64,000 nt of DNA, taken from JBMDXB01 sp048594975. GTDB lineage: Bacteria; Acidobacteriota; Vicinamibacteria; Vicinamibacterales; 2-12-FULL-66-21. The notes under the pieces are model-generated. The model was not told the DNA's origin, made no database searches, and saw only the letters and a list, made by a program, of their open reading frames with translations. The position numbers were made by a program, and so were the translations under genes. Positions 61,641 through 64,000 of this stretch are shown piece by piece; within the stretch, counting starts at the first letter, position 1, and every line of letters begins with the position of its first letter. The stretch covers positions 1 through 64,000 of the forward strand of contig JBMDXQ010000158.1 of NCBI GenBank assembly GCA_048594975.1, in the 5' to 3' direction.

Positions 61641-62677
61641 CGCGTCTCGTACGTCCGGCTGTGGCCCGTCGCCGGGATGCTCACGGTGTAGCGGCGGCCG
61701 TCCGGCGCGACGCTCATCTTGATGTAGTGGGCGGCGCAGTGCTCCTCGAGGTTGGCGATGTACTCGTCGGCGGTGCTGTTCTCGCCGTCGTCCCTGACGT
61801 TCTTGTGCACCTGGTACAGCGCGCGGATCGACGACGTGCTCTTGAGTGTCGCGACCGTCTGCGGCTGTGTGCCCTTGCGGGCGCCGTTGTTCATCACCGC
61901 GACGGTCGGCGCCAGCGCCCGCACCAGCGCCGGGTTGTTGCTCTGATCGAGGCCGTGGTGAGTGACCTGGTAGACGTCCACGGCGCCGGCGGGATTCACC
62001 GGGCAGGCGAGGCGCTTCTCTGTGTTCCAGGTGAGGTCGCCGCCGTCGAAGAGGCGGAACGGGCCGAACTCGAGGAGCAGCACCGCGCTGTTGCGATTGT
62101 CGGAGGTGTCGGCCGGCTTGTCGACGGCCGACGCGCATTCGGCGTTAGGCGGGCTCGCGGGCGGCGGCGGCACGAACTGCTCGCGGGTGCCGAGCAGCCG
62201 CAGCGCCAGCCGCGCGGTACTCTTCTCCTGCTGCAGGGCGATGGTGTCGCCGGGCTGCAGGAGCCGGCGCCGGCCCACGAACGCGGCGGCGTATGCGGCA
62301 ACGAGTGGCGCGGTCTTCGCGTCCGGCGGCGGCGACGCCTCGCCGTTGTCGTGCACGCGCCCGACCGGCATCAGCCTGGAGAGGTCGAGCGCCCCGCCGA
62401 AATGATCGCTGTGGAAGTGCGTGACGATCAGGTGGTCGATCCGTTTCAGGCCCGCGACCGCGGTCGCCACCTTGTGAATGCGCGGGGCGCCGCGCTCGTC
62501 GGGGTAGCCCGTGTCGACGAGGATCGACTCGCCGGCGGGCGTCACGATCAGCGTGGCTGCGCCGCCCTCGACGTCAATCCAGTAGACGTCAAGGGTCCTC
62601 ACAAGCGATTGCGCAGCGACTGCCGCCTGCGAAAGCGCGCAAACGACAACCACAACGGCGAGCGCGGCTCGTTTCAC
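61628..62677 (-). CDS. Secreted metallo-beta-lactamase-fold hydrolase (ComEC-like)
   Basis: This 349-residue protein has a signal peptide after a GTG start at 62677 (KRAALAVVVVVCALSQAAVAA), preceded by GGAAAGGA. The zinc motif THFHSDHFGG lies near residue 85, with DGGDLTWN and TAVMNNGARKG-type segments in the ComEC-like subgroup, which starts DVYWIDVEGGAATLIVTPAGESILVDTG. Function could be a phosphodiesterase, lactonase or nuclease; no more can be said. It converges with the lyase gene. Confidence 0.75.
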   Translation of the reverse strand: MKRAALAVVVVVCALSQAAVAAQSLVRTLDVYWIDVEGGAATLIVTPAGESILVDTGYPDERGAPRIHKVATAVAGLKRIDHLIVTHFHSDHFGGALDLSRLMPVGRVHDNGEASPPPDAKTAPLVAAYAAAFVGRRRLLQPGDTIALQQEKSTARLALRLLGTREQFVPPPPASPPNAECASAVDKPADTSDNRNSAVLLLEFGPFRLFDGGDLTWNTEKRLACPVNPAGAVDVYQVTHHGLDQSNNPALVRALAPTVAVMNNGARKGTQPQTVATLKSTSSIRALYQVHKNVRDDGENSTADEYIANLEEHCAAHYIKMSVAPDGRRYTVSIPATGHSRTYETRAKS

Positions 62678-62710
62678 GATCAAGTCCTTTCCACTGCCCC
62701 GCAAGGGGAA

Positions 62711-62748
62711 CGCCAGCACCCCTCAGCACCCCTCAGCACCCTTCTAAA

Positions 62749-62760
<12 letters not shown>
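62711..62760. repeat. GGGTGCTGAG tandem words at the APC permease stop
   Basis: On the minus strand the last codons and the TAG stop (GAGGGTGCTTAG) form one copy of a 10-11-base unit that repeats as AAGGGTGCTGAG, GGGGTGCTGAG and GGGGTGCTGGC. This is the clearest case of a repeat that includes the gene end itself. Confidence 0.65.

Positions 62761-64000
<1,240 letters not shown>

Overview
The window looks like one contig of a high-GC bacterium, most likely an Acidobacteriota of the Vicinamibacteria type. The reasons are four intact Oar-like TonB-dependent receptors with an N-terminal carboxypeptidase-regulatory domain, a VWFA-related secreted protein of the acidobacterial kind, DUF3500 and DUF6807 proteins, a TPR/FG-GAP/UnbV protein, and several secreted glycoside hydrolases. 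This is inference from gene content; there is no rRNA, tRNA or marker gene to confirm it. The first 74 bases are pure G/C and look like an assembly edge.

Layout. Positions 119-2485 hold a cyclopropane fatty acid synthase and a geranylgeranyl-reductase-type flavoprotein. Positions 2680-5023 hold a tungsten-type aldehyde:ferredoxin oxidoreductase and a MoaD/ThiS-like protein. Positions 5126-10126 (minus strand) hold secreted or membrane proteins: VWFA, SGNH hydrolase, M19 dipeptidase, DoxX and DUF6807. From 10275 to about 33300 there is a coherent sugar locus: galT, a LacI-family regulator, two TonB receptors with a GH29 fucosidase between them, then a tightly overlapping minus-strand operon (30781 down to 22954) with a GH95 fucosidase facing away from it. 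The operon encodes, in order, a 2-keto-3-deoxy-L-fuconate dehydrogenase-type SDR, a fumarylacetoacetate-hydrolase-type C-C hydrolase, a RhaM-type mutarotase, a fuconolactonase, a CUT2 sugar ABC importer (binding protein, ATPase, permease) and an L-fuconate dehydratase; apbE follows. Positions 33311-45714 are mixed: TPR protein, a decayed TonB receptor, a methyltransferase-like protein, the TPR/FG-GAP/UnbV protein, a decayed stretch, DUF3500, a YiaK-like reductase, an HSD17B14-like L-fucose dehydrogenase and a zinc alcohol dehydrogenase. Positions 46001-61484 hold an Nramp/SMP-30 fusion, two divergent TonB receptors, GH97, an unassigned hydrolase-like protein and an alginate-lyase-family protein. 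The window ends in a metallo-beta-lactamase-fold protein and a truncated APC permease.

How the genes work together. The central system is non-phosphorylating L-fucose use: fucosidases (GH29, GH95) and other secreted enzymes release sugars, TonB receptors and a CUT2 ABC importer take them up, and mutarotase, fucose dehydrogenase, lactonase, dehydratase, KDF dehydrogenase and diketo-acid hydrolase would yield pyruvate and lactate. GH97 and galT suggest galactose release and use alongside. A palindromic operator, CTTTACCGGTAAAG, occurs perfectly at 12496 and 30811 and in near-perfect form at 12474, 52306 and 52328, which ties the three divergent promoter regions to the LacI regulator encoded at 11432-12445.

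A second unexplained layer is a set of low-complexity islands made of short repeated words. Many start at or across a stop codon, and several form inverted arms. One of them encloses a four-helix-bundle (IVP/Avd-like) gene. These islands are the most unusual structural signal in the window.
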